64,000 nt of DNA, taken from Pectobacterium colocasium (lineage in GTDB: Bacteria > Pseudomonadota > Gammaproteobacteria > Enterobacterales > Enterobacteriaceae). Numbering within the stretch: position 1 is the stretch's first letter; each line of letters begins with the position of its first letter. The notes under the pieces were generated by a model. The model ran no database searches. It saw only the letters and a list, made by a program, of their open reading frames with translations, and had not been told where the DNA came from. The translations under genes and the position numbers were made by a program. Positions 19,580 through 30,101 of this stretch are shown here, piece by piece. The DNA is taken from assembly GCF_020181655.1 (NCBI RefSeq), contig NZ_CP084032.1:1178001-1242000 (forward strand), written 5' to 3'.

Positions 19580-19601
19580 GGTATATAATACCACTGGTAT
19601 T
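19580..19601 (-). promoter_or_regulatory. Inverted half-sites upstream of yegW
   Basis: GGTAT at 19580, AATACC at 19587-19592 and GGTATT at 19596-19601. The last two form the perfect palindrome AATACC-ACT-GGTATT, 37-51 bp before the yegW start. The word matches the array before yegT. Confidence 0.6.
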
Positions 19602-20025
19602 ATTCAGTCTATACTGAAAATGTTCAGTCATCTCACCGCATAAAAATAAACCACGTAAAATGGTTTCCAGCATAATGCTCTACCGAATAATATCTCGCTC
19701 TTTTTTATAACGCCGCGCATTACTTCTATATATGAGCTATTTTATTTAATGGTTTCTATTAATTATCCGTATAAAACAATAGTGAGATTATTAGGAATAA
19801 TCCCTTAATTGTTAAAATGTAATAAATTACGACGCTAATTGATAATTTTTTCTTATGAAAAATGATAAGTTATTTATTCTTTTGTTTTTGTTTTTGTTGG
19901 GTTTTAATATTGACTTATTGGCATTTATTTCATTTGGTGTCTTTTTTTACATCATGGCGTGGTTGAACATATTAAGTATTTTCTCGGGTTTTAAGATAAA
20001 TGGCTGCGGTGGAATGTGATCGCAT

Positions 20026-20052
20026 TCAAGTTTTATTTTTCTTTGCCGTTAT
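20026..20052 (+). promoter_or_regulatory. Sigma-28 (FliA) type promoter of the chemoreceptor
   Basis: TCAAGTTT-N11-GCCGTTAT matches the flagellar consensus TAAAGTTT-N11-GCCGATAA at 13 of 16 positions with exact spacing. Transcription would start near 20059, giving a 5' leader of about 28 nt before the ATG at 20087. Confidence 0.75.
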
Positions 20053-20086
20053 GGATAGTATAACTATTCTATGCAAAGAGTATTTT

Positions 20087-21877
20087 ATGCTGAAAACGAC
20101 GCGTTCCCGCATCCTTGCGGCCTGTTCGACCATTGTTGTACTTTCGCTTGCTATCAATACCTTTCTTAATTACACCATCGCCAATAACGCTAATAAGGAA
20201 TCGATCCAGAACACGCTGGACGCGGTAGCGACTAGCCATAGTATCGCTATCAGTGACTGGGTTTCGTCTAAAACGCAGATGATTTCCGCGCTGCATGACC
20301 GTGCGATAAAGGATGAAGACCCGATCCCGCTGTTTAAACAGATTGTGGCATCCGGTGGGTTCCTGAACGTGTATATGGGTTACGCCAATGGCACCGCCAA
20401 ATTTGCCGATCCAGGCGGCATCCCTGCTGATTACAACCCGACCGTCAGACCCTGGTATCAGCAGGCCGTGAAAGAAGGCAAGCCGTTAGCGACCGCGCCA
20501 TACGTTGATATGGTAACGAATACGCTGGTGGTTTCTTTCGTTGCGCCTGTACTGGAAGGAAGTACGGTCAGAGGTGTCGTTGGCAGTGACGTCACGATGA
20601 AAAGCGTGATTGAAAACGTTAAAGCGATTAACCCAAGCCCAGGAAGTTTCGGCGTGCTGATTGACCGCAGTGGGACGATTATTGCGCACCCGGATGAAAA
20701 ACTGACGCTGAAAAATATCACCGAGATTGCTCCTGCGATTAACCTGAACGACATTCTTTCTGCGGATAGCGCCCGCGATGTGGATTTTTCCGGGTCGACC
20801 AAACTGGTGTTGGCAAAACCGATTACTGGCACGAACTGGTACATGCTGGTGGCGTTGGACAAAGCTGAAGCGACGGCGGGCATGCGCTCTCTGTTGTCTA
20901 CGTCGGTCATCACACTGGTTGCCATCGCGCTGCTGGGAACGTTGATTATTGGCTTTATTATCACGTCAACGCTCAAGCGTCTGCTGCAAATCCGCGACGC
21001 AATGGATGATATCAGTAACGGTAATAACGATCTGACGCAGCGCCTGCCGGATGAAGGGCAGGATGAAGTCGCGCAAATTGCCCGCTCGTTTAACATCTTT
21101 GTCGATAAGATCAGTCAGGTCATGATCCAGATTCGGGATATCAGCGCCTCGCTTCAGGTAGCAGCGGATGAAATCTCAGCAGGAAATAACGATCTTTCTG
21201 CGCGTACCGAATCTGCGGCGTCGAGCATTCAGCAGACGGCAGCCTCGCTGGAAGAAATTTCCGCGGCGGTGACGCAGTCGGCAGGATCGGCGCAGCAGGT
21301 TAACGCTAAGGCGTTGCTGCTGTCGAAAGATGCAGGCACAGGCGGCAAAGTGGTCTCTGATGTGATTGTCACGATGGAAGAGATCGTGGTCGCGTCTGGC
21401 AAGATCGGCGATATCATCGGCGTGATCGATGGCATTGCATTCCAGACTAACATTCTGGCGCTTAACGCTGCGGTAGAAGCGGCGCGAGCGGGTGAGCAGG
21501 GCCGTGGTTTCGCGGTGGTTGCTGGTGAAGTTCGCAGCCTGGCGCAGCGCAGCGCGCAGGCTGCAAAAGAAATTAAAGAGCTGATTGAATCGACGGTCTC
21601 CAGCGTGACATCTGGCTCCGTACAGGTTCGTCAGGCCAGCGACACGATGAATGAAATTGTCGGCGGCGTGTCTACGGTGAGCTCGGTGATGTCCGAAATT
21701 ACGCATGCAGCGGATGAGCAAATGCGTGGCATCAACGAGATCAACAAAGCGGTTGCGCAGTTGGATTCAATGGTGCAACAAAACGCCGCGCTGGTGCAGG
21801 AGTCTGCTGCTGCGTCGGGTGCGTTGCAATCACAGGCCGAAGAACTGAATGCCGTGGTTGGAGCATTCCGAGTCTAA
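20087..21877 (+). CDS. Methyl-accepting chemotaxis protein with dCache-type sensor domain
   Basis: A 596-residue transmembrane chemoreceptor. Helix 1 is at about residues 8-28, followed by a periplasmic region of about 240 residues with dCache features ([37 protein letters not shown]), helix 2 at about 272-295, a HAMP segment and the cytoplasmic coiled-coil signalling domain. The tip that binds CheA and CheW is near 448-480 (core [20 protein letters not shown]). The end [11 protein letters not shown] lacks the NWETF pentapeptide for CheR tethering, so it would rely on other receptors for full methylation. Start: ATG at 20087 with AAAGAG upstream; the in-frame ATG at 20000 lies upstream of the sigma-28 promoter. 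Ligand unknown; dCache receptors often bind amino acids or organic acids. Confidence 0.92.
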   Translation: MLKTTRSRILAACSTIVVLSLAINTFLNYTIANNANKESIQNTLDAVATSHSIAISDWVSSKTQMISALHDRAIKDEDPIPLFKQIVASGGFLNVYMGYANGTAKFADPGGIPADYNPTVRPWYQQAVKEGKPLATAPYVDMVTNTLVVSFVAPVLEGSTVRGVVGSDVTMKSVIENVKAINPSPGSFGVLIDRSGTIIAHPDEKLTLKNITEIAPAINLNDILSADSARDVDFSGSTKLVLAKPITGTNWYMLVALDKAEATAGMRSLLSTSVITLVAIALLGTLIIGFIITSTLKRLLQIRDAMDDISNGNNDLTQRLPDEGQDEVAQIARSFNIFVDKISQVMIQIRDISASLQVAADEISAGNNDLSARTESAASSIQQTAASLEEISAAVTQSAGSAQQVNAKALLLSKDAGTGGKVVSDVIVTMEEIVVASGKIGDIIGVIDGIAFQTNILALNAAVEAARAGEQGRGFAVVAGEVRSLAQRSAQAAKEIKELIESTVSSVTSGSVQVRQASDTMNEIVGGVSTVSSVMSEITHAADEQMRGINEINKAVAQLDSMVQQNAALVQESAAASGALQSQAEELNAVVGAFRV

Positions 21878-21938
21878 CAGATTATCACTGAAGAGGTATT
21901 GCCCGTGGCCAGAGCGGCGGCGGGCAATCACCGACTGC

Positions 21939-22040
21939 ATTAGCAATCGACTGAATTAACAATCGATCGCATTAACAATCGACTGTATTAACGATCGACT
22001 GTATTAACGATCGACTGTATTAACGATCGACAGCATTAAC
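21939..22040. repeat. 16-bp tandem repeat (6 units plus partial)
   Basis: Units start at 21939, 21955, 21971, 21987, 22003, 22019 and 22035 (partial), exactly 16 bp apart; the consensus is ATTAACGATCGACTGT. The three central units are almost identical and the outer ones have diverged, and a degenerate extra unit may precede 21939. It fills the gap between the convergent chemoreceptor and rdgC, and the last partial unit contains the rdgC stop codon. Confidence 0.92.
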
Positions 22041-22965
22041 GTTGGGCTTCTCCGCCCAACGCTTCAATCAGATTCGCAATCAACGCAGCCAGTTCGCTGG
22101 TCATCAAAATGAAATCAGCATCAAACCGCTGAGCAAAATCTTCCCGATCGATATCGTCATTTTGTTCCCGCAGCGTATCGGAGAACTTCAGTCGTTTTAC
22201 CGAACCGTCCTCGGACAAGACCAGTTGAATACGTTCCTGCCAGTCCAGCGCCAGCTTGGTGACCAGTTTACCGGCTTCAATATGCACAGCGATTTCATCG
22301 CAGACCAAATCCTGCTTTTTACAGCGGATCACGCCGCCGTCTTCCAGAATCGCTTTTAGTTCTGCTTCATCCTGTAACGTGAAACCAGCGGCTGGCTCAC
22401 CGGAACGAACCCACTCGGTTAGCGTCAGCTCGATAGGGTTTTCCATCGTCAGCGGCACAACGGGCAGTGACCCTAGGGTTTTACGCAGCAGCGCCAGCGT
22501 ATCTTCGGCTTTTTTGGCGCTGGCGGCGTCGACCATAATTAGGCCATTAACCGTATCAATCCACATCCACACCTGACTGAAACGGCTGAACGCACGCGGC
22601 AGCAGGCTATGCAGGACTTCGTCTTTCAGTGAGTCTTTTTCGGTTTTTTTCAGCTTACGGTGCTGTTCCGCTTCCAGACGTTCGATTTTGGCCTGAAGGG
22701 TTTGCTTGATGACCGGAGATGGCAGGATTTTTTCTTCTTTACGGACGCAGATAACGATTTGCCCATTCACGACGTGCGTTAACGCATCGCTATGTGATCC
22801 CATTGGCGATACCCAGCCCGTTTTCATCATATCCTGACTGCCGCACGGGGTGAACGTGAACGCGCTGAGCCGTTTTTCCAGTTCATCCGTAGATAAAACG
22901 TTATCTTTGGACAGCACGCTGTCCCGGCTTAGGCGGTAAATCATTAAGTTTTTAAACCACAACAT
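22036..22965 (-). CDS. rdgC: Recombination-associated protein RdgC
   Basis: A nucleoid-associated, ring-forming DNA-binding protein that modulates RecA activity. The 309 residues compare with 303 in E. coli; the extra residues lie near the N-terminus (about 14-25, [16 protein letters not shown]). Typical segments are [17 protein letters not shown], the GSHSDALTH loop, [15 protein letters not shown] and the end [12 protein letters not shown]. The start at 22965 has AGGGA 7 nt upstream; the frame stays open for 57 further codons upstream but the family begins at MLWF. Divergent from mak, as in E. coli. The stop codon lies in the 16-bp tandem repeat. Confidence 0.94.
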   Translation of the reverse strand: MLWFKNLMIYRLSRDSVLSKDNVLSTDELEKRLSAFTFTPCGSQDMMKTGWVSPMGSHSDALTHVVNGQIVICVRKEEKILPSPVIKQTLQAKIERLEAEQHRKLKKTEKDSLKDEVLHSLLPRAFSRFSQVWMWIDTVNGLIMVDAASAKKAEDTLALLRKTLGSLPVVPLTMENPIELTLTEWVRSGEPAAGFTLQDEAELKAILEDGGVIRCKKQDLVCDEIAVHIEAGKLVTKLALDWQERIQLVLSEDGSVKRLKFSDTLREQNDDIDREDFAQRFDADFILMTSELAALIANLIEALGGEAQR

Positions 22966-23118
22966 GGTGTTATCCCTGACTGGGCGCGCAGGTTTGCACG
23001 CGGGTTTGTAATGTTGCGCGCATGATAACGAATTCGAGGCCGTAATGTGGAATAAAATACCGGGATTCAGAGGAATACCTATCACGCTTTGCGCTGTCGC
23101 TGATTGGTTTCTCTGGTT

Positions 23119-23179
23119 ATACCCGTCATACTTCAAACTGCATGTGCGCTGGCTGCGCGGCTCGAATGATTTAGGGTAC
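23119..23179 (+). repeat. Dispersed palindromic intergenic repeat, copy 3 (short)
   Basis: It runs from ATACCCGTCATACTTCAAAC to CTCGAATGATTTAGGGTAC and has the ends of the copy at 10951 without most of its middle. It sits between the divergent rdgC and mak. Confidence 0.7.
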
Positions 23180-23252
23180 CTACTATATAAGAACGTTTTC
23201 TAGGTCGGTGACACACTTACGCGGGCCTATTTACAACACGTGGGGAGACATC

Positions 23253-24164
23253 ATGAGAATTGGTATCGATCTGGGCGGGACGAAAACGGAAGTTATCGCG
23301 CTGGATGATGAGGGGCAGGAACGTTTTCGGCAGCGTATGCCGACGCCAAGAAATGACTACCCGGAAACGCTACGGACTATTGTCACGCTGGTGGAGATGG
23401 CTGAAAAAGCGATTGGCTGCCGTGGTAGCGTCGGTGTAGGAATCCCCGGTACGCTGTCGCCGTTTACCGGCAAGGTAAAAAATGCCAACTCCACCTGGCT
23501 CAACGGTCAGGCGCTGGATCGCGATCTCGCCACGCTGCTGAATCGGCCCGTACGCGTCGCCAATGACGCGAACTGTTTCGCGGTTTCAGAGGCGGTTGAT
23601 GGCGCCGGAGCAGGGAAGCAAACCGTCTTCGCGGTCATCATTGGCACTGGTTGTGGATCGGGAGTAGCGCTGAACGGGCAGGCTCACGTCGGCGGCAACG
23701 GTATTGCGGGGGAATGGGGGCATAACCCGCTGCCCTGGATGGACGACGATGAGCTGCACTACCGGCAGACGGTTCCCTGCTACTGCGGTAAGTCTGGCTG
23801 TATTGAAACGTTTATCTCTGGCACCGGGTTTGCCGTGGATTACCAGCGCCTGAGCGGTCAGCCGCACAAGGGCGAGGCGATTATTGCCTTAGCAGAGCAG
23901 GGCGACCCCATCGCCGAGCTGGCGTTGCAACGCTATGAGCACCGTCTGGCAAAATCGCTGGCGCATGTGATCAATCTGCTCGACCCAGATGTGGTGGTGC
24001 TGGGGGGCGGAATGAGCAACGTTTCTCGCCTTTATCAGACCGTGCCGGAAAAGATTAAACAGTGGATCTTCGGCGGTGAGTGCGAAACGCCCGTGCTTCA
24101 AGCCATACACGGCGACTCCAGCGGGGTACGCGGAGCCGCCTGGCTTTGGCCGAAGACGGGGTAA
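23253..24164 (+). CDS. mak: ROK-family fructokinase (manno(fructo)kinase)
   Basis: Phosphorylates fructose (and mannose weakly) with ATP. The 303 residues match E. coli Mak (302). Visible are the phosphate motif GIDLGGTKT at 4-12, the NANSTWLNG and [12 protein letters not shown] segments with the catalytic aspartate, GTGCGSG, the ROK signature region [10 protein letters not shown], and the zinc site CYCGKSGC near 177-184. The ATG at 23253 has GGGGAG upstream. It is next to and divergent from rdgC as in E. coli, and is followed closely by the convergent sbcC. Confidence 0.92.
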   Translation: MRIGIDLGGTKTEVIALDDEGQERFRQRMPTPRNDYPETLRTIVTLVEMAEKAIGCRGSVGVGIPGTLSPFTGKVKNANSTWLNGQALDRDLATLLNRPVRVANDANCFAVSEAVDGAGAGKQTVFAVIIGTGCGSGVALNGQAHVGGNGIAGEWGHNPLPWMDDDELHYRQTVPCYCGKSGCIETFISGTGFAVDYQRLSGQPHKGEAIIALAEQGDPIAELALQRYEHRLAKSLAHVINLLDPDVVVLGGGMSNVSRLYQTVPEKIKQWIFGGECETPVLQAIHGDSSGVRGAAWLWPKTG

Positions 24165-24182
24165 TTGCAGACCGAATCATCG

Positions 24183-27100
24183 CTAAACGGCGTACTGCGG
24201 TGCCAGCCGACTGACACCCAGCCCGTTAACCTTCTGCACTTTGATCTGTACCGGAATACGCTCTTTCATGGCTTCGACATGGCTAATGACGCCGATAGTT
24301 TTACCCGAGGCGTTCAGGTTATCCAGCGCGTCCAGTGCGATATCCAGCGTCTCGGCATCCAGCGTGCCGAAGCCTTCATCCAGAAACAGCGAGTCGATAC
24401 TGGCTTTATGGCTGACCAGATCGGACAGCGCTAATGCCAGCGACAGACTGACCAGGAAGCTTTCGCCACCGGATAGCGTTTTTGTGTCGCGCTCGGCATC
24501 CGCTTGCCAGGTATCCATCACCAGAAGTTCCAGTTCGCCACCGGGCTTACGTTTTAGCTGATAGCGATCGTGCAGGCGTGAAAGCTGGAGATTGGCGAGG
24601 TAGACCAGATGATCCAAGGTCAGCCCCTGAGCAAACTTGCGGAACTTATCCCCTTTACTTGAACCGATCAGCGAGTTTAGCGTCTCCCAGTCGTCATTTT
24701 TTTGCTGGCTCTGGGCGATCTCGTTAAGTAAAGCCTGCTGGTTCTGACGCTGTTGTTTATCATCAGCCAACTGGCGCTGGAACTCCCCCTGCTGCCGTAG
24801 ATTGGTTTTCAGCGTGTCATCCAGCGCTGCCACCTGCTGCTGTATTGCTTCCTGCGTGGCCTCTTCCGTCAGGGATGCTGGCCGTTGTTGCTGATGGGCG
24901 AGCAGTTCTCCTTCAGCCTGTTGTTGCAGCGCCGCCGCTTGCTGCAAGCTCTGATACAGTGTTTCCTTTAATGCCTGCAATGTCTGGCGTTCCTGTTCAT
25001 CGAGCAGAGCATTGAGAAACGTGGTTTCATCTGCGAACGTGCTTTGCTGCAACGCCTGAGTAAAGCGTTCGGTCGCATTCTGGTACTGGCGCGAATTTTG
25101 TTCACATTGTTGCTGCTTGCTTGCCAACTCACCAGTCAGGCGGCTCAACGTCGTTTCGGTTTGCTGACGAGCTGACTGGGCTAGTCTGAGCGCATCGTCA
25201 TACTGCTGGCTGGTTCGCTGTAGCTGTTCGCGCACATCGGCGATTTGTCGGTTCCCAAACAGCGCCAGTCGCTCTTGCTGGCTTGTGTTGAGTCGCGCGA
25301 GGTGCTGTGCCAACTGCTGTTGCTGTGTTTGGATCAACTGTCTCGCCTCTGTCACGCTGTGGTGCAGATGCTGAAGATCGCTGTCCAGCGTGGCTAACAG
25401 GGGAATTAAGCGAGATTGCTCCTGCTCTTTGGCTTTCCAGTCTTGCCACTCGTTCTCACGTTGAGCCAGCCAGCCATCTTGTGCGTCAGCGTCTGGCAGA
25501 AGAAGCCCTACTGTTGCCAGCGTTTGCGTCATTTCCTGCGTATGCTGCGGGAGTTGCTGATGCACATGTTGCAGTGACTGAGTTATTTCTTCCTGTATAA
25601 CGCGTAGCGACGTGTGTTGCTGAACGTTCAGCGCGATTTTCTGGTCGAGTTCCCGCTGCAATGACTCTGCGGCAGTCAGTAAATCCTTACTTTCCTGCCA
25701 CTGTTTTTGTCGCTGCTCGCGGAGGGCAATCTGCTGCCGAATAGCCTGTTCTTCGGCTTCACGCTGTGTAAGCCAGGCCGTGATGTCGTCCTGCTGTTCC
25801 AGCGAGTAGTTAACTTGTAAGCGCTCACTGACATCTTGCCACTGTTGGAGCAGGGTTTGATGTTCACTATCGAGCTGAACGATGTCCTGCTGCAACTGCA
25901 CCCGCTGCTGCTCTAGCGAGGCCAGTTGAGCCGTTGTATTCGCCAACGCCGTTGTTAACTGATTCACTTCCTGCTGTAACGTTGTCAGGCGTTGCTGAGT
26001 TTCAGACGGTTGCAGCGCCTGATAACGCTCAATGGCGGGGTGCTCAGTTGAGCCACACAGTGGGCACGCTTCTCCCGCCTGTAGCCGTTGCCGTTCTGCT
26101 TCCAGCTTAACAATACGCTCTTCCTGTCGGTACACCGTTTCCAGGTCAGCCAGATGCTGGCTGCGCTGTTCATGCTCGGATTGTTGCTGTTTCCGTAATA
26201 TTTGCGACTGGTCGATATGTCCTTGTATCTCAACCTGTTTGGCGAGGTTCTGCTGCTGGCGCACCTGAAGACGCTGGAACTGATCGCTGACGGTTGCGAA
26301 CTGTCGACATGTCGTCTGCTGATCCATGAGCTGATTAAAGCGCTGGTACAGCGTGGAAAGCGACTGGTGCGCGTCCTGATGTTGCCGCGCCTCATCATGT
26401 TGTGTGAACTGTTGGCGCGCCGCATCAACGACGTTTTGTTGTTCACGCTGCTGTGTCTCCAGCGTTTCGGCTGCTTGCTGTAGCGCCGTCGACTCTTGCG
26501 TGTGCAGTGTTTGTTTCTGCTCCAGCTTCCGTTGTTCGTCCTGAAACTGGCGCAACTGTCGAAACTCGGCACGCCACTGCGGTAACCACTCTCCCCACTG
26601 CTGATAATGCGCGTGTTGCTGGCGGTAAGACTGAATCTGTTCAAGCTGTTGTTTAGCCTGCCGTTGCTCTGCTGCTATCTGGGTTTGCTTGCTTTCATCG
26701 GCGTGCAGGCGAACCTGTATTTTGGCCAGTTCTTCCTGTTGTTGGGCTTGCTGCTCCACCAGCGTGGCAATGTAATGATCAAGCGGCACAACCTGTTCGT
26801 TGATTAACAACTCTTGTTGCTGCCGTACTTGTTTGTGTCCATTAACATCCTGCTCGGCTTTTTCTTCCTGCTGGCGTAGTGTTGCCAGCGCCGTTTGCTC
26901 GGCGGCCTGCTTTGCGGTCAGTTGTTCAATGTGCTGGGCGAGCACAAGAGACTCTTGCCGATAGCGTTCTCGTTCCTGGTGTAGCTGCCTCAGTTTTTCT
27001 GCGGGGGCGCTGCTGGCTAGCTTGTCGAGCTGTGGCTTAGCCTGCTGAATGGCGGATTCGGCGCTTGTATGCAGTGTTTGCGTGTTGGCTAGCTGTGTTT

Positions 27101-27866
27101 GCCGCTGCGTCAGTTGTTCGAACCAGCGTAGCGTAGTCAGTGCTTGCTCTCGCTCGACGTTGCCCCGTTGTTCTTGTTGAACCAGTTCGGCAAGCTGTTC
27201 TTCCACCTGTTGACGCTGTTCATCTGTTAACAACTGAATACCGGATGCACGCGCCTGTAGCGTGCTCAGTGCGACGCTTGCCTGCTTGTGCTTTTCATAC
27301 ACGCGTTCGGAAATCAGACCGTAAATGTCTGTGCCGGTCAGTTCTTCCAATAGCTCTGCGCGGTCGTCTGCTTTCGCGTTGAGAAAGGCAGCAAATTGCC
27401 CTTGTGACAGCATCATGGAACGCGTGAAACGGCCAAAATCCAGCCCGGTGAGCTGCGTGATCATCTCTTTCTTATCATTGAGTTTTTCACACAGAATTTT
27501 GCCGTCTTCAATGAGAGCGAGTTCGGCCTTGGGAGACTGCAAATTGCCGTCAGGGACATTTCTTGCCCGACGCTGGCTCCAGAAAGCGCGGTACCCCACG
27601 CCTTTCACCTCGAATTCGACTTCAGCAAGGCACTCTGCGGTATTGCGCGTCATCAGGTCATTCTGGCTGGCGGAAAGCAGGCCAAGCCGTGGAGTTTCGT
27701 GGTACAGCGCCAGACAGATGGCATCCAGCAGCGTGGTTTTCCCCGCGCCGGTTGGGCCAGTAATGGCAAATAATCCGTTGCTGGAAAACGGCTCCTGCGT
27801 GAAGTCGATCTTCCATTCACCTTTCAGCGCGTTGAGGTTTTTTAGGCGCAGGCTAAGAATCTTCAT
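24183..27866 (-). CDS. sbcC: Nuclease SbcCD subunit C (SMC-like ATPase)
   Basis: The ATPase subunit of the SbcCD nuclease, which cuts hairpins and palindromes and processes DNA ends. Walker A GPTGAGKT is at residues 37-44, the signature LSGGESF near 1128 and Walker [12 protein letters not shown] near 1158. Between the two ATPase halves are two long Gln/Glu-rich coiled-coil arms meeting at a zinc hook, CPLCG, at about residue 600. At 1227 residues it is longer than E. coli SbcC (1048), the difference lying in the coiled coils. It starts inside the sbcD stop (ATGA overlap), so it is translationally coupled to sbcD. Confidence 0.95.
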   Translation of the reverse strand: MKILSLRLKNLNALKGEWKIDFTQEPFSSNGLFAITGPTGAGKTTLLDAICLALYHETPRLGLLSASQNDLMTRNTAECLAEVEFEVKGVGYRAFWSQRRARNVPDGNLQSPKAELALIEDGKILCEKLNDKKEMITQLTGLDFGRFTRSMMLSQGQFAAFLNAKADDRAELLEELTGTDIYGLISERVYEKHKQASVALSTLQARASGIQLLTDEQRQQVEEQLAELVQQEQRGNVEREQALTTLRWFEQLTQRQTQLANTQTLHTSAESAIQQAKPQLDKLASSAPAEKLRQLHQERERYRQESLVLAQHIEQLTAKQAAEQTALATLRQQEEKAEQDVNGHKQVRQQQELLINEQVVPLDHYIATLVEQQAQQQEELAKIQVRLHADESKQTQIAAEQRQAKQQLEQIQSYRQQHAHYQQWGEWLPQWRAEFRQLRQFQDEQRKLEQKQTLHTQESTALQQAAETLETQQREQQNVVDAARQQFTQHDEARQHQDAHQSLSTLYQRFNQLMDQQTTCRQFATVSDQFQRLQVRQQQNLAKQVEIQGHIDQSQILRKQQQSEHEQRSQHLADLETVYRQEERIVKLEAERQRLQAGEACPLCGSTEHPAIERYQALQPSETQQRLTTLQQEVNQLTTALANTTAQLASLEQQRVQLQQDIVQLDSEHQTLLQQWQDVSERLQVNYSLEQQDDITAWLTQREAEEQAIRQQIALREQRQKQWQESKDLLTAAESLQRELDQKIALNVQQHTSLRVIQEEITQSLQHVHQQLPQHTQEMTQTLATVGLLLPDADAQDGWLAQRENEWQDWKAKEQEQSRLIPLLATLDSDLQHLHHSVTEARQLIQTQQQQLAQHLARLNTSQQERLALFGNRQIADVREQLQRTSQQYDDALRLAQSARQQTETTLSRLTGELASKQQQCEQNSRQYQNATERFTQALQQSTFADETTFLNALLDEQERQTLQALKETLYQSLQQAAALQQQAEGELLAHQQQRPASLTEEATQEAIQQQVAALDDTLKTNLRQQGEFQRQLADDKQQRQNQQALLNEIAQSQQKNDDWETLNSLIGSSKGDKFRKFAQGLTLDHLVYLANLQLSRLHDRYQLKRKPGGELELLVMDTWQADAERDTKTLSGGESFLVSLSLALALSDLVSHKASIDSLFLDEGFGTLDAETLDIALDALDNLNASGKTIGVISHVEAMKERIPVQIKVQKVNGLGVSRLAPQYAV

Positions 27867-29101
27867 TTGGCTGGCTCGCTATTTTCCAGTTCATCAATAA
27901 CCTGATTAAACAGCGTGCGAACGCGCTGCTGGCGGCTCTCTTCCATTTCTGTCTCCGTTGCCAGACGGCGTTCAAAAACGTCATGTACGCTGAGCTCGTT
28001 CAGCGTTTCCTTGTCCTGTTGCGTCATCGCCTGCATACGCTGTTCGCGTGTGCGGCGGAGCAGAAGCACCTCAACAGGCAGATTCTCAGTCATCGCCTGA
28101 ACACGTTTCTGCATGTCGCTGAGGTAATCCTGCGTGCTGATTTCGATATCCAGCCATACAGGCTTATCGCCTCGATAATCCTGAAACGCGGCCAACTGTC
28201 GTTCAATATCGCTCAGGCTACCTTTAATCAACTGCATCGGCTGAGTGACGGGAATAGGCAGTATGTCTATCTGTGGAGGAATAGGTGGCGAGGCGTTTGG
28301 TGTAAAACTGACCAGACAAACGGACTTCTCACTGTTGAGTTCGTCAAAACTTAGCGGAATAGGCGAACCGCTGTAGCGGATATGCTCACTTTGCGTCACG
28401 CGCTGCGGGCGGTGAATATGGCCGAGCGCGATATAATCCGCAGGGGGAAAAGCCTGAGCAGGGAAAGCATCGAGCGTGCCAATATAGATATCGCGCACGG
28501 ATTCCGAGGCGGTTGCGCCAATGGTCGTCAGGTGCCCTGTGGCAATAATTGGCAGCGGCAGGCCAAGTTCATCGCGTTTTTGGCAAGCCAGTTGGTAACA
28601 TTGCTGGTAGTGCGCGGTAATCGCTTCCTGTAGCGCCAGCTGTTTTTCATCCCCCGATTGCCCAGCTTTGCTGATCAATACATCGCGTGGGCGTAAAAAA
28701 GGAATGGCGCAGAGCAGGGCGCCGGGCTGCCGTTGGCGATTTTCCAGCAGGAGCACCTGCCCGGCGGGATCATCGCTGGCGCAGGCAACCACGCGCGTGT
28801 TCAGGCAGGCCAGCAAATCGCGGGATTCATTTAACATCGCGACGGAATCATGGTTGCCGCCGAGAATGACGAGCTGACAGCCCGTGCGCTGTAGTGCTAC
28901 CACGAAGCTATAATACATTTCCCGCGCATAGCTGGGGGGCGAGCCGTTATCAAAAATATCACCTGCGACTATAATGGCATCAACCTGATGGTGCTCCACC
29001 TGAGCGATGAGCCAGTGCAGAAAAGCCTGATGTTCAGCGCTTCGGCTTTTGGTATAAAAATATTGCCCTAAATGCCAATCGGCGGTGTGGATAATGCGCA
29101 T
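27863..29101 (-). CDS. sbcD: Nuclease SbcCD subunit D (Mre11-type phosphoesterase)
   Basis: The Mn-dependent nuclease subunit of SbcCD, 412 residues (E. coli 400). The phosphoesterase metal motifs are in order: TADWHLG at 6-12, GDIFD near 48-52, GGNHDS near 83-88, TGHLT near 185 and LGHIH near 220. The start at 29101 follows GAGAG; the frame extends 61 codons further upstream without family similarity. First gene of the sbcDC operon, divergent from phoB with 284 bp between them. Confidence 0.95.
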   Translation of the reverse strand: MRIIHTADWHLGQYFYTKSRSAEHQAFLHWLIAQVEHHQVDAIIVAGDIFDNGSPPSYAREMYYSFVVALQRTGCQLVILGGNHDSVAMLNESRDLLACLNTRVVACASDDPAGQVLLLENRQRQPGALLCAIPFLRPRDVLISKAGQSGDEKQLALQEAITAHYQQCYQLACQKRDELGLPLPIIATGHLTTIGATASESVRDIYIGTLDAFPAQAFPPADYIALGHIHRPQRVTQSEHIRYSGSPIPLSFDELNSEKSVCLVSFTPNASPPIPPQIDILPIPVTQPMQLIKGSLSDIERQLAAFQDYRGDKPVWLDIEISTQDYLSDMQKRVQAMTENLPVEVLLLRRTREQRMQAMTQQDKETLNELSVHDVFERRLATETEMEESRQQRVRTLFNQVIDELENSEPAK

Positions 29102-29305
29102 CGTATTCTCTCGATATTCATGCCGCGTGGCGTTGTCCTTATTCACTGTGTGAAAGGGGGTTCCGTCGCCATGGTGCTCTGTCATCGTAATGCCATGATT
29201 ATATATAGCAGGGAGGACGGCTGTCGCGGTGGAATCTGGAGTTTGGAAAGCGGCTCGAAAAATAGGATGTATGCGCTGTAACATCGCGCGGTGAGGGCCG
29301 TGTGT

Positions 29306-29339
29306 TTTTCATAAATCTGTCATAAAACTGACGCATAAT
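29306..29339 (+). promoter_or_regulatory. Pho box and promoter of phoBR
   Basis: Three 7-bp repeats at 11-bp spacing: TTTTCAT-AAAT-CTGTCAT-AAAA-CTGACGC, closely matching the PhoB consensus CTGTCAT with 4-bp AT spacers. CATAAT at 29334-29339 fits the -10 element; as in other Pho promoters the Pho box replaces the -35. It implies autoactivation of phoBR under phosphate starvation. Confidence 0.92.
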
Positions 29340-29385
29340 GCCTTTCGCCTGCTAACAGCGACGATGATTAACGACAGGATTAACA

Positions 29386-30075
29386 ATGGCAAAACGCATA
29401 TTAGTCGTGGAAGATGAAGCACCAATTCGTGAAATGGTCTGCTTTGTACTGGAGCAAAATGGTTATCAACCAGTTGAAGCCGAAGATTATGACAGTGCAG
29501 TAACGCAACTGTCGGAGCCGTTCCCAGAACTGGTGTTATTGGACTGGATGCTGCCAGGAGGTTCGGGCCTGCAATTCATCAAGCATATGAAGCGCGAGGC
29601 GCTGACGCGTGATATTCCGGTGATGATGTTAACCGCACGCGGTGAAGAAGAAGACCGTGTACGCGGCCTTGAAGTGGGAGCGGATGATTACATTACCAAG
29701 CCGTTTTCACCCAAAGAATTAGTGGCGCGTATCAAAGCTGTGATGCGCCGTATTTCACCGATGGCGGTGGAAGAAGTCATTGAAATGCGCGGCCTGAGCC
29801 TCGATCCCTCCTCACATCGCGTGACGACCGAAGAGCACGCGTTGGACATGGGGCCGACGGAATTTAAGCTGCTGCATTTCTTCATGACGCATCCTGAACG
29901 TGTTTATAGCCGGGAACAGTTGCTGAATCACGTTTGGGGCACTAACGTTTATGTTGAGGATCGTACTGTCGACGTCCATATTCGTCGCCTGCGTAAAGCG
30001 CTGGAAACCAGCGGACATGACAAAATGGTGCAAACCGTTCGGGGAACGGGCTACCGTTTTTCAACGCGTTACTGA
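29386..30075 (+). CDS. phoB: Phosphate regulon response regulator PhoB
   Basis: An OmpR-class regulator of 229 residues, the standard length. The receiver domain (1-125) has the acidic pocket E9/D10, phosphoacceptor D53 in LLDWMLPGG, Thr near 83 (MMLTARG) and Lys near 105 ([14 protein letters not shown]). The winged-helix domain (130-229) ends with [12 protein letters not shown]. It activates phosphate uptake genes when phosphorylated by PhoR. Its own promoter carries a Pho box at 29306. phoR follows after 26 bp. Confidence 0.97.
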   Translation: MAKRILVVEDEAPIREMVCFVLEQNGYQPVEAEDYDSAVTQLSEPFPELVLLDWMLPGGSGLQFIKHMKREALTRDIPVMMLTARGEEEDRVRGLEVGADDYITKPFSPKELVARIKAVMRRISPMAVEEVIEMRGLSLDPSSHRVTTEEHALDMGPTEFKLLHFFMTHPERVYSREQLLNHVWGTNVYVEDRTVDVHIRRLRKALETSGHDKMVQTVRGTGYRFSTRY

Positions 30076-30101
30076 GGTGTTCGTAACGGAGAAATATTAA
30101 C

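Larger units (their letters stand above)
19551..20086. other. Intergenic region between yegW and the chemoreceptor
   Basis: An AT-rich region of 536 bp between divergent genes. It holds the yegW operator (19580-19601) and a sigma-28-like promoter (20026-20052). A longer open frame beginning at 20000 is explained by a 5' extension of the chemoreceptor frame. I saw no other gene or RNA. Confidence 0.7.

Noticed and set aside
20000..20086. Upstream ATG that would extend the chemoreceptor by 29 residues
   Set aside because: The sigma-28-like promoter lies downstream of this ATG and the family begins with the basic residues before helix 1.
21939..22040. CRISPR array
   Set aside because: The 16-bp units are directly adjacent with no spacers, and no cas genes are present.
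24183..29101. Overlapping open frames inside sbcC and sbcD on both strands
   Set aside because: They are shadows of the Gln/Glu-rich coiled-coil coding sequence; none has a family signature.
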